Positions 6,513 through 13,903 of a DNA stretch of 64,000 bases are shown in pieces; the stretch's first letter is position 1; the number at the start of each line of letters is the position of its first letter. This DNA is from a virus: positions 1 through 64,000 of the IMG/VR virus record IMGVR_UViG_3300030106_001122, one strand, 5' to 3'. The notes under the pieces were generated by a model. It saw nothing but the letters and a program-made list of their open reading frames with translations. It made no database searches and had not been told where the DNA came from. The position numbers were made by a program, and so were the translations under genes.

Positions 6513-6824
6513 ATGGCTAGTATTATTAAAACAAGTATCAACTTAAACGAGATACCAAAAGACAAAATCATTACGGGTAAAAAAGGTAAGTATCTACCTA
6601 TTACAGTAACCTTAAACGATGAGGTTGATCAATTCGGTAATCAAGGTCCGGTTTGCGTTGAGCAGACTAAAGAAGAGCGCGATGCTAAAACAGCTAAAAC
6701 ATACTTAGGTAATGTTAAGGTTGTGTGGACTAACGGTGAAAACGTTGCCACAGCACCACGTGATAATATGCCACAGCAAGCTGCACCGCAGCCTACGACA
6801 ATGGAAGATGATTTACCATTTTAA
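6513..6824 (+). CDS. Single-stranded-DNA-binding-like protein with acidic tail
   Basis: A 103-residue protein with a beta-rich N-terminal part (KGKYLPITVTLNDEVDQFGNQGPV; then TYLGNVKVVW), a Pro/Gln/Ala linker (PQQAAPQPTTM) and the tip EDDLPF. Bacterial SSB proteins end in DDDIPF, the tail that recruits replication partners; the near-identical ending and an OB-fold-compatible core support an SSB role. It lies three bases after one small gene and nine before the primase-helicase gene, as expected for a replication module. No sequence identity to canonical SSB is evident. Confidence 0.75.
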   Translation: MASIIKTSINLNEIPKDKIITGKKGKYLPITVTLNDEVDQFGNQGPVCVEQTKEERDAKTAKTYLGNVKVVWTNGENVATAPRDNMPQQAAPQPTTMEDDLPF

Positions 6825-6833
6825 TAAGACTTA

Positions 6834-8540
6834 ATGGAGACAGTAGAGATCAATGGATTTTTGATTGACGAGTTCAATCAACATGGCTTGGAAGCCGGTA
6901 AAACGCAGGGGATTTGTCCCCTGTGTTCGTCTTCTAGGAAACCTGAGAATAGAAAAGCCAAATGTGCTTCATATGATTGGGAACGTGGTCTTGGTACCTG
7001 TCATAACTGCGACAGTACTTTTCAATTGCATACATATAAACGTAAAGGTAAATCAACGCGTGAATATGTTAAGCCAGATAAAACTGGTCATGTTGCATCA
7101 GAAAAGATTATAAATTGGTTTGCTGAACGTGGTATATCTAAAGATACACTTCAAGAGCTTAACGTTCGTGAAGGTAAAGAGTATATGCCACAAACCGGTA
7201 AACTAGAAAATGCTATACAGTTTAATTATTATATGGGTATGGATCTCATTAATATTAAGTATAGAGATGGTCGCAAGAATTTTAAGTTATACAAAGGTGC
7301 TGAGAAAATATTTTACAATATTAACAGTGTTGTAAATCATGACTGGTGTGTTATTGTTGAAGGTGAGATGGATGTATTAGCTTTACATGAAGCTGGTATT
7401 AAAAATGTAATATCTGTACCTAACGGCGCAACGCTAAACAGTAACAACCTAGATTACTTAGACAATTGTATTGACTATCTAGACGATAAAGAGAAAATTA
7501 TATTAGCAGTAGATGCAGACGAACCAGGCCAAGCTTTACGTAACGAATTTATACGTAGACTTGGTGCTGAAGTCTGTTATCTTGTAGACTTTGAAGGTGA
7601 TAAAGATGCAAACGATTACCTTTTAAAACATGGTAAGGAAAAATTATGTGACGTAATTAATAAAGCAACTCAAGTACCTCTTGAAGGTGTATCTACACTT
7701 CGTGATCTTGAAAACGATTTATTAGACTTTGTTCACAATGGTTTTAAACCTGGCTTTCAAGTTGGTCTACCTAACTTTGATAAAATATTCTCTACGTATA
7801 CCTCGCAGTTTATAACTGTTACAGGTATACCGTCGTCTGGTAAGTCAGACTTTGTAGATCAAATGTGTGTAGGTTATAATAGAAATTATGGATGGAAAAC
7901 TGCGTTTGCTTCTCCTGAAAACAAGCCTAATTATCTTCATGCTCATAAGCTTATTCGTAAGACTTGGGAAGGTATGCCAACAAAAGATGATGTCGGTACT
8001 AGTAAGTGGAAGCAGGTCACCGATCATGTTAACGATAATTACTTTTTTATCGATATGGATAGGTATACACTTGACGAAGTCCTCAAAAAAGGAGGAGAGT
8101 TAGTTAAACGTAAAGGTATTAAATGTCTTGTTATAGATCCTTATAATAAAGTTAGAGACGTTAATTGTAAAACAGAAGACGTTAACCGTTATACAATGGA
8201 GTATCTAACTAAGATCGAAGTCTTTGCAAAGAAGTATGATGTACTAGTATTTATTGTAGCACATCCTACTAAAATGTATAAAGATAAAGACGGTCAGATT
8301 GAAGAGCCTACTATGTATAATATTAAAGGTGGTGGCGAATGGTACGATGCTAGTTACCACGGTATACTTGTACATAGAGACTATGATGCTAAAACTGTTA
8401 AAGCTAAAGTATTGAAAGTTAAGTTTCAAAACCTAGGTGAAAACGGTGCTGAAGCTCATTTCACGTGGGAACCTAAGTCTGGTAGTTACATACCTTTAGC
8501 GACTGACATGGCGGCTGACGAAGCTATGCCTTGGGAATAA
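6834..8540 (+). CDS. T7 gp4-type primase-helicase
   Basis: A 568-residue replicative enzyme. Zinc-binding domain: C28, C31, C44-region and C56-x-x-C59. TOPRIM primase core: VIVEGEMDVLALHEAG with Glu176, and AVDADEPG with Asp226/Asp228. DnaB-type ATPase: Walker A G331-IPSSGKS, Walker B near LVIDPYN (about 425), and a later HPTKMYKD sensor region. The C-terminus ends acidic (DMAADEAMPWE), like T7 gp4, where the acidic tail binds the polymerase. No DNA polymerase gene lies in the window. The stop overlaps the next ATG by one base. A perfect hairpin (6906-6923) lies in the zinc-finger codons. Confidence 0.92.
   Translation: METVEINGFLIDEFNQHGLEAGKTQGICPLCSSSRKPENRKAKCASYDWERGLGTCHNCDSTFQLHTYKRKGKSTREYVKPDKTGHVASEKIINWFAERGISKDTLQELNVREGKEYMPQTGKLENAIQFNYYMGMDLINIKYRDGRKNFKLYKGAEKIFYNINSVVNHDWCVIVEGEMDVLALHEAGIKNVISVPNGATLNSNNLDYLDNCIDYLDDKEKIILAVDADEPGQALRNEFIRRLGAEVCYLVDFEGDKDANDYLLKHGKEKLCDVINKATQVPLEGVSTLRDLENDLLDFVHNGFKPGFQVGLPNFDKIFSTYTSQFITVTGIPSSGKSDFVDQMCVGYNRNYGWKTAFASPENKPNYLHAHKLIRKTWEGMPTKDDVGTSKWKQVTDHVNDNYFFIDMDRYTLDEVLKKGGELVKRKGIKCLVIDPYNKVRDVNCKTEDVNRYTMEYLTKIEVFAKKYDVLVFIVAHPTKMYKDKDGQIEEPTMYNIKGGGEWYDASYHGILVHRDYDAKTVKAKVLKVKFQNLGENGAEAHFTWEPKSGSYIPLATDMAADEAMPWE
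6906..6923 (+). other. Perfect 7-bp hairpin inside primase gene
   Basis: CAGGGGA (6906-6912), loop TTTG, TCCCCTG (6917-6923), in codons 25-30 of the primase-helicase, encoding the first CxxC of the zinc finger. The stem is GC-rich in an AT-rich genome. It could be an mRNA structure affecting early elongation, or simply reflect codon constraint. Confidence 0.4.
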
Positions 8541-8806
8541 TGTTTAAGAAGAAGAAAGCTCCATCTAGGCGAGCACCGTACCTACACCCAAGCAAGTCTC
8601 AGTATGATGCTTGGTCTTGGTGTATTAACAACAAGATAGGTGTTTGTGTCGTGCCTGACTGGCCTAACGCTGGCAAATGGAAAATAGAGATAGTTATGAA
8701 TGAAAAAACATCAGTTGACCCAAACAGTTATGACGGTGTAGAAGCCTTAACTAAGATGTACGAATACTGTAAATACTATAAAAATAAATATGAAAATACA
8801 CTTTGA
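8540..8806 (+). CDS. Hypothetical small basic protein
   Basis: An 88-residue protein with a strongly basic N-terminus (MFKKKKAPSRRAPYLHPS) followed by a compact aromatic domain (QYDAWSWCINNKIGVCVVPDWP, WKIEIVMN, MYEYCKYYKNKYEN). ATG 8540 was chosen because it overlaps the primase stop (TAATG); a TTG at 8531 is possible but lies inside the primase frame. It overlaps the next gene by 17 bases. Function unknown. Confidence 0.65.
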   Translation: MFKKKKAPSRRAPYLHPSKSQYDAWSWCINNKIGVCVVPDWPNAGKWKIEIVMNEKTSVDPNSYDGVEALTKMYEYCKYYKNKYENTL

Positions 8807-9431
8807 AAATGCAAATGAAGCTTACGAATACTACCATGATCGTATATTACAACATGGCATATCATTTGGTGATACTAAAGCACTCTTCAATATAGGGTTT
8901 TATTTAACCAACCCATCTTTACGACAAATAACAAATAAAGAACGTAAATGGAGTTTTGATTATGCTGAAGCTGAATGGCAGTGGTATTTATCTGGCGATC
9001 GTAGTATTGACAAACTAGGTGAAATATACGGTAAAATACCTGAAATATGGAAACGTATGGCTGATGAAGATGGTTGCGTAAACTCTAACTACGGTTGGCA
9101 ATGGATGCGTGAAGATCAACTAGCTAAAGTAATTAACATACTTCGTGATGAAAAAGATACAAGGCAAGCTGCTATAAGTATATATGACGGTAAAGAGATG
9201 CATATGTATGCTCACGATACTCCTTGTACTTATGCAGTACAGTTTACTATAATTGGTGGTAAACTATGTATGTCAGTATATATGCGATCTAACGATTTAT
9301 GGTATGGTTTTTGCAATGATCAATACCAGTTTTCACTGTTACAAGAGTTAGTAGCATCAATGCTAGGTATTGAAATTGGTTGGTATTACCATCATGCACA
9401 TAATATGCACTTATATAACGACAAGATATGA
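8790..9431 (+). CDS. Putative dCMP hydroxymethylase (thymidylate synthase family)
   Basis: A 213-residue homologue of thymidylate synthase. Without gaps from the catalytic loop onward it aligns with E. coli ThyA in the same numbering: Cys146 in TPCTYAVQF, Arg166-Ser167-x-Asp169 in MRSNDLWYG, and HLYN near the end. At the base-reading position, where TS has Asn177 (uracil specificity), this protein has Asp177 (GFCNDQYQF). Asn-to-Asp here is the hallmark of dCMP-specific enzymes such as T4 gp42. The C-terminus is about 50 residues shorter than TS. The MazG-type genes downstream fit removal of unmodified dCTP. Cytosine specificity is inferred; hydroxymethyl versus methyl transfer is not decided by sequence alone. 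Confidence 0.78.
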   Translation: MKIHFENANEAYEYYHDRILQHGISFGDTKALFNIGFYLTNPSLRQITNKERKWSFDYAEAEWQWYLSGDRSIDKLGEIYGKIPEIWKRMADEDGCVNSNYGWQWMREDQLAKVINILRDEKDTRQAAISIYDGKEMHMYAHDTPCTYAVQFTIIGGKLCMSVYMRSNDLWYGFCNDQYQFSLLQELVASMLGIEIGWYYHHAHNMHLYNDKI

Positions 9432-10219
9432 CATACTGTTTATACCACATACCCGGTAAAAAGATCGGGGTAAGTAAAGACCCTAAGTATAGGGTAGAAG
9501 TTCAGCAGGGTTATAACCCAGATGAATATGAAATAATCGAGATGTCTGACGATATAGATTATATTTCTGAAAAAGAAATATTCTTGCAGAAACAATACGG
9601 TTATAGAATAGATAAAACACTTTATAAAAACTTAAATCAAAATAATAAAATGAGAATAAACGTTACTGATCAAACAACTACATTTCCTGTACCACTTAAC
9701 AAACTAAGAGGTAGATTAATGGACAACGTAGGTATGGAGTTATCTAGCAACGAAGGCACATATCAATTAACTTCTGGTTTAATAAACTGGATAATGCAAA
9801 ACGCTGTAACATCTCAGTTTAATGTAGAACGCTGTTATGTTTATAATAAAGCTATGGCTAAATTTATGAACGCTAAAGAAATATTTTCAAATGAAAATAT
9901 AGATCAGCAAATATCTAGATCTAATATCTTTGATAAGATACGTAGCTGGGCTACAGTTAGAGGTATATACGATAAAGGTAATTCGCATACACAATACGTT
10001 AAGTTAATGGAAGAAGCTGGTGAGTTAGCTAGAGCATTACTTAAAAACGATAAGCCAGAAGTTATAGACTCTATCGGTGATATGGTTGTAGTACTCACAA
10101 ATCTAGCTAAGCTAGAAAAGCTAGACATAGAAGATTGTATAGATAATGCTTATCAAACTATATCAAAACGTACAGGTAAAATGGTTAATGGAACATTTGT
10201 TAAAACAGAATCACTATGA
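9428..10219 (+). CDS. GIY-YIG-like / MazG pyrophosphohydrolase fusion
   Basis: A 263-residue two-part protein. Residues 1-70 (MTYCLYHIPGKKIGVSKDP, then YRVEVQQGYNPDEYEI) follow the layout of a GIY-YIG nuclease-like domain, with YHIPG...KIGVS in place of GIY..YIG, though catalytic residues are not all evident. After an unassigned middle (80-165), the C-terminal MazG domain has the metal-binding pattern E195-E196-x-x-E199 and E211-V-I-D214. MazG enzymes hydrolyse (d)NTPs to monophosphates. It overlaps the hydroxymethylase candidate by four bases and the next MazG-like gene by four, suggesting one nucleotide-pool unit. Confidence 0.75.
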   Translation: MTYCLYHIPGKKIGVSKDPKYRVEVQQGYNPDEYEIIEMSDDIDYISEKEIFLQKQYGYRIDKTLYKNLNQNNKMRINVTDQTTTFPVPLNKLRGRLMDNVGMELSSNEGTYQLTSGLINWIMQNAVTSQFNVERCYVYNKAMAKFMNAKEIFSNENIDQQISRSNIFDKIRSWATVRGIYDKGNSHTQYVKLMEEAGELARALLKNDKPEVIDSIGDMVVVLTNLAKLEKLDIEDCIDNAYQTISKRTGKMVNGTFVKTESL

Positions 10220-10554
10220 GCAGTAGAGAAATAATGGATGCTAAAAGCGGTATGACAACTAAAAGTATGAAGTTTAGAGATCCTATAGTTGAAAACGTTT
10301 GTGATAAATTTTTACGTAGATCAGACGTTGGTTATGAAAAGTATGGTCGTACATTAGATGACGAACGTAGAGGTAAGCATAAAGACTTACTTGGTTATCT
10401 AAATGACATACAAGAAGAATTAATGGATGCGATATTATATATTCAAGCAGCGCGCGAAGAAATGATAGATCAAATTGAAGAGCAACGCATGAATAATATA
10501 ATGCGCAACGGTAACAACGGAGAGCATTATGACAACACGCCGGAAGAGCACTAA
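10216..10554 (+). CDS. MazG-like small all-helical protein
   Basis: A 112-residue helical protein: FRDPIVENVCDKFLRRSDVG, KYGRTLD, then DLLGYLNDIQEELMDAILYIQAA with Glu67/Glu68 and Asp71. This matches short phage MazG-like proteins (EELxDxxxY motif with K-YG-TLD upstream) thought to be nucleotide pyrophosphohydrolases. A complete EExxE...ExxD metal site is not visible, so activity may need dimer partners or be reduced. The C-terminus is overlapped by the resolvase start for 26 bases. Confidence 0.65.
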   Translation: MSSREIMDAKSGMTTKSMKFRDPIVENVCDKFLRRSDVGYEKYGRTLDDERRGKHKDLLGYLNDIQEELMDAILYIQAAREEMIDQIEEQRMNNIMRNGNNGEHYDNTPEEH

Positions 10555-10993
10555 GAAAAAACGCGGCCCGGTTAAATCAAAGAAGGTGACCTATGATGGG
10601 ATCACCTTCGCCTCCGGGCTTGAGCGTTATATGTATCAAGCACTAAAGAAAAATAAAATAAAATCTAGGTATGAAGGTGAGACTTTTGTACTTGTTGATG
10701 GGTTTTATTTTGAGAACGAGGTTTATGAAAGACAAAGCAACGGTAAAGGTGAGATGGTTAACAGAGGTTGTAAACGTATATTACCTATAAAATACACGCC
10801 TGACTTTATTGGTAAAGACTTTATAATAGAAACAAAAGGTAGAGCCAATGAAAGTTTTCCAATGCGTTGGAAATTATTCAAGAGATTAGTTATGAATCAA
10901 TTTCCGCATGTAACTTTATATAAGCCTCAAAATCAAAAAGAGTGTGATGCAGTAATTCAATTAATATTAAATAAAAGAAAAGACAATGACTAA
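10529..10993 (+). CDS. PD-(D/E)XK endonuclease, DUF1064-like (resolvase candidate)
   Basis: A 154-residue nuclease. After a basic N-terminus (TTRRKSTKKKRGPVKSKK), the core reads VTYDGITFASGLERYMYQALKK with Glu32, YTPDFIGKDFIIETKG with Asp92, Glu101 and Lys103, and a Lys/Arg-rich helix. This is the DUF1064 (phage endonuclease) arrangement, probably acting on branched DNA. It sits between nucleotide-metabolism genes and the reductase. Codons 13-31 carry a nested inverted repeat. The first bases overlap the MazG-like gene. Confidence 0.8.
   Translation: MTTRRKSTKKKRGPVKSKKVTYDGITFASGLERYMYQALKKNKIKSRYEGETFVLVDGFYFENEVYERQSNGKGEMVNRGCKRILPIKYTPDFIGKDFIIETKGRANESFPMRWKLFKRLVMNQFPHVTLYKPQNQKECDAVIQLILNKRKDND
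10566..10619 (+). repeat. Nested inverted repeats inside the resolvase gene
   Basis: GCCCGG (10566-10571) with CCGGGC (10614-10619) encloses GAAGGTGA (10582-10589) with TCACCTTC (10602-10609). Both arms are perfect. The patch is visibly more GC-rich than its neighbours. It lies fully within coding sequence (residues about 13-31). It could fold in mRNA or as a cruciform in DNA. Confidence 0.5.
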
Positions 10994-11147
10994 CTGGGAG
11001 CTTTCAATAGGGTTTTACCCTGGAGTTTTAATAGGTTTTAGAAGTTACCCAGATACTGGGTATGGTGTAGAAAACCATGTATTATATTTACCATTTATAG
11101 ATTTATGTTTAACAATAGAAAGAGAAGCCAATGACAAACACGAGTAA
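10986..11147 (+). CDS. Small conserved-type phage protein (53 residues)
   Basis: An ATG at 10986 overlaps the end of the resolvase gene, and the frame runs to TAA 11147, overlapping the reductase start by 17 bases. The product (MTNWELSIGFYPGVLIGFRS, then HVLYLPFIDLCLTIER) has the FYPGVLxGFR...HVLYLPFxDL pattern I associate with small proteins common in marine phages next to replication genes. Predicted beta-rich; no signal or catalytic motif; function unknown. Below the usual length cut-off of gene callers. Confidence 0.72.
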   Translation: MTNWELSIGFYPGVLIGFRSYPDTGYGVENHVLYLPFIDLCLTIEREANDKHE

Positions 11148-12996
11148 GGATATACTATCCGACATTACAGTGCATATGAAATATGCTAAGTATATTCCAG
11201 AACTAAACAGAAGAGAAACTTGGGAAGAGCTTGTAACGCGTAATATGAACATGCACATCAAGAAATACCCTAAACTAGAAGACGAAATAAGATTAAACTA
11301 CAAGTTTGTTTACGATAAAAAGGTTTTACCTTCGATGCGTAGCTTACAGTTTGGTGGTAAGCCAATTGAAATATCGCCTAACAGATTATACAACTGTTCG
11401 TTTTTACCTATCGATCATATTGATAGTCTCTCTGAAATAATGTTCTTATTATTATCAGGTTGTGGTGTAGGTTATTCAGTACAAAAGCACAACATCAAAC
11501 AGCTACCTGATATTATTAAGCCACATTTAAAACGTACTAGACGTTTTGTTATTGGTGATTCAATTGAAGGCTGGGCTGATGCTGTAAAAGTATTAGTTAA
11601 GTCTTACATGGGTGATAAACGATCATCTAAAATAGAGTTTGATTATTCTGATATACGACCTAAAGGTGCAAGACTTGTAACGTCTGGTGGTAAAGCACCT
11701 GGTCCACAACCCTTGAAAGAGTGTTTAACTAAAGTTCAAGGTATACTTGATGCTTGTGAAGAAGGTACTAAGCTAACTTCAATACAAGCTCATGACATTG
11801 TATGCCATATCGCTGACGCTGTGTTAGCTGGTGGTATACGTAGAGCAGCTCTTATATCTTTGTTCTCTGCAGACGATGAAGAAATGATAGCGTGTAAGTC
11901 TGGTAACTGGTGGGAAACAAACCCACAAAGAGGTAGGGCAAACAACTCTGCTGTGCTTATGAGGCACAAGATAACTGAAGAGTTTTTCTTTGACCTATGG
12001 AAACGTGTAGAGCTATCTGGTTCAGGTGAACCTGGTATTTACCTTAACAATGATAAAGCTTGGGGTACTAACCCATGTTGTGAGATAGCATTACGACCTT
12101 TTCAGTTTTGTAATCTATGCGAGGTAAACGTGTCGGATGTTGAGTCGCAAGAAGATTTTAATTCACGAGTATGTGCCGCCGCTTTTATTGGTACGCTACA
12201 AGCCGGTTACACTGACTTTCATTATTTAAGAGAGGTATGGAAAGAGACAACAGAAAGAGACGCTCTTATAGGTGTGTCAATGACAGGAATAGGGAGTGCC
12301 GCTGTGCTCCAAATGGATATGAAGGAAGGTGCAAATATAGTCAAAGCAGAAAACGCGAGGGTAGCCAAGATAATAGGTATAAATAAATCAGCACGATGTA
12401 CAACTGTTAAACCTGCAGGGACGACATCTCTGGTCCTCGGAACGTCATCGGGTATTCATGCATGGCATAATGATTATTATGTCCGTAGACTGCGCGTAGG
12501 GAAAAACGAGGCTATATATTCATATCTTAATGAACAACATCCTGAAATATTAGAAGATGATTATTTCAGACCTCATGATACAGCTATTATTAGTATACCT
12601 CAAAAAGCTCCTAAAGGTTCAATCATTAGAACTGAGTCTGCTATGGATCTGCTTGAACGTGTAAAGAAAGTAGCGACTGAATGGGTGAAAGAAGGTCACA
12701 GACACGGTAGTAATACTCATAATGTATCTGCAACTGTGTCATTGAAAGACACTGACTGGGGACCAGCTGGTGAGTGGATGTGGGCTAACAGAAATAAGTA
12801 CAATGGTTTGTCCGTGTTACCTTATGATGGTGGTACTTACACTCAAGCACCGTTTGAAGATATAACAAAAGAGAGATATGAGGAAATGGTAAAAGCCCTA
12901 CACCAAATAGATCTCTCTAAAGTTGTAGAGCTTGAAGATAATACCGATCTTAAAGATCAGTTAGCTTGTGTTGGTGGTGCTTGTGAAATAGCATAA
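11131..12996 (+). CDS. nrdJ: Class II (adenosylcobalamin-dependent) ribonucleoside-triphosphate reductase
   Basis: A 621-residue monomeric reductase that makes dNTPs using coenzyme B12, so it works without oxygen or a small subunit. Residues match Lactobacillus RTPR: Cys89 (RLYNCSF; C119 there), Asn314-Pro-Cys316-x-Glu318 (thiyl Cys408, Glu410), Cys327 (C419, spacing 11 in both), and the C-terminal shuttle pair Cys613/Cys618 (CVGGACE; spacing 5 in both). The middle carries KPAGTTSLVLGTSSGIH, the conserved phosphate/substrate loop. At 621 residues it is shorter than RTPR (739). It ends the + strand block. The segment at about 12270-12510 uses noticeably different codons. Confidence 0.92.
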   Translation: MTNTSKDILSDITVHMKYAKYIPELNRRETWEELVTRNMNMHIKKYPKLEDEIRLNYKFVYDKKVLPSMRSLQFGGKPIEISPNRLYNCSFLPIDHIDSLSEIMFLLLSGCGVGYSVQKHNIKQLPDIIKPHLKRTRRFVIGDSIEGWADAVKVLVKSYMGDKRSSKIEFDYSDIRPKGARLVTSGGKAPGPQPLKECLTKVQGILDACEEGTKLTSIQAHDIVCHIADAVLAGGIRRAALISLFSADDEEMIACKSGNWWETNPQRGRANNSAVLMRHKITEEFFFDLWKRVELSGSGEPGIYLNNDKAWGTNPCCEIALRPFQFCNLCEVNVSDVESQEDFNSRVCAAAFIGTLQAGYTDFHYLREVWKETTERDALIGVSMTGIGSAAVLQMDMKEGANIVKAENARVAKIIGINKSARCTTVKPAGTTSLVLGTSSGIHAWHNDYYVRRLRVGKNEAIYSYLNEQHPEILEDDYFRPHDTAIISIPQKAPKGSIIRTESAMDLLERVKKVATEWVKEGHRHGSNTHNVSATVSLKDTDWGPAGEWMWANRNKYNGLSVLPYDGGTYTQAPFEDITKERYEEMVKALHQIDLSKVVELEDNTDLKDQLACVGGACEIA

Positions 12997-13013
12997 CCAA
13001 CATATAAAACAAC

Positions 13014-13043
13014 AAAGGGGATAGCTTAATAGTTATCCCCTTT
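13014..13043. terminator. Bidirectional intrinsic terminator between convergent blocks
   Basis: AAAGGGGATA (13014-13023) pairs with TATCCCCTTT (13034-13043) around a 10-base loop. On the + strand it is followed by a run of T to 13049, ending the reductase operon; on the - strand the A-rich side gives a weaker T-rich tail for the late operon that ends at 13048. Placement between convergent genes supports use in both directions. Confidence 0.9.
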
Positions 13044-13047
13044 TTTT

Positions 13048-13500
13048 TTAATCTGCTACAGTGTAATAAGAATACTCAACTTCAATAGTACCTGTACTAG
13101 CTTGTAGTACTAAAGCATTTTCGTCACCACTTGCTGGGTCTTGACCGTTGTCGTATGGGAAGAAAGCCCATTCACCAGTTTTTAAAGACATTATCTGAGT
13201 ACCATCAGCGGAAAGTTCTCCTTCAAAGTTCTTAACTAATAAGTCAGCTGTTGTAGCGGCACCTGTACTATCAATACCATTATGTTTTATATACAAATAT
13301 CTTCTAGAATCTGTACTAGGTAATACCGTGTTTAATACACCTTGAGCGCTATCATGATCAGTAGTAGTATCAACAACTACTTTTGAAAGACCAACGAAAG
13401 GTTTTTGTACTGTTAATGCTTTAGTTACAGATAAAGCTACCGCTGCTCCATAATCCGCTGAAGAGCCGGTCAATGTTAATTTTGATGTTAATGTTCCCAT
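13048..13500 (-). CDS. Structural protein paralogue 1 (MxTLTSKLTLTGS family)
   Basis: A 150-residue protein, last gene of the late operon. It shares its opening (TLTSKLTLTGSSADYGAAVA) and its ending (VEYSYY) with the next two genes. Beta-rich, no signal peptide, no Cys. A block YLYIKHNG and EWAFFPYDN recurs in the siblings. The position after tail fibre and endolysin genes suggests a virion surface or fibre accessory protein; the family is known to me only as unannotated phage structural-type proteins. It ends five bases from the bidirectional terminator. Confidence 0.7.
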   Translation of the reverse strand: MGTLTSKLTLTGSSADYGAAVALSVTKALTVQKPFVGLSKVVVDTTTDHDSAQGVLNTVLPSTDSRRYLYIKHNGIDSTGAATTADLLVKNFEGELSADGTQIMSLKTGEWAFFPYDNGQDPASGDENALVLQASTGTIEVEYSYYTVAD

Positions 13501-13512
13501 TTTTATTATTTA

Positions 13513-13890
13513 TTAAGTTCTTGACCAATAAGCATATTCAACTTCTACTGTAGCACCTCCAGCTATAACTTGTACACCTTCATTTTTATCTACAGGTATC
13601 CAAGCAAACTCTCCGTTTTCTAATGTACCAAAAGTATTATTACCATTGTCAATTTGTAAATCTAAATATCCAGATCCAGTTGTATTATTATTTTTAATAT
13701 AACAAAATACTGTTCCATTAGAACCAGCGTCAGCGTATACCACTTCAGTAGCACCTGATGCTAAATCTAACCTACTAATACCTTTAAAAGGAGATGATAC
13801 ATCTAGTGTATTTGTTTGAGATAAAGCTACTGCAGCACCATAATCAGCGGATGATCCCGACACAGTTAGTTTAGTTGTTAATGTTGCCAT
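13513..13890 (-). CDS. Structural protein paralogue 2
   Basis: A 125-residue protein homologous to its neighbours: TLTTKLTVSGSSADYGAAVA at the N-terminus, FCYIKNNN, EFAWIPVD, and VEVEYAYW at the C-terminus. It is 12 bases downstream of paralogue 3 and 12 upstream of paralogue 1, each with an A/T-rich leader (AATAAATAAATAAAA) and no Shine-Dalgarno sequence. Likely a small beta-sandwich on the virion, copied by tandem duplication. Function not known. Confidence 0.7.
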   Translation of the reverse strand: MATLTTKLTVSGSSADYGAAVALSQTNTLDVSSPFKGISRLDLASGATEVVYADAGSNGTVFCYIKNNNTTGSGYLDLQIDNGNNTFGTLENGEFAWIPVDKNEGVQVIAGGATVEVEYAYWSRT

Positions 13891-13903
13891 TTTTATTTAT
13901 TTA

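Noticed and set aside
6865-7113. Alternative + strand frame inside the primase zinc-finger region
   Set aside because: The primase frame carries all catalytic motifs; the alternative is Val-rich with no features and no independent start context.
8790-9431. Ordinary thymidylate synthase
   Set aside because: Position 177, which decides uracil versus cytosine, is Asp rather than Asn in a gap-free alignment, so the plain TS label would mislead; it stays possible only if the alignment is wrong.
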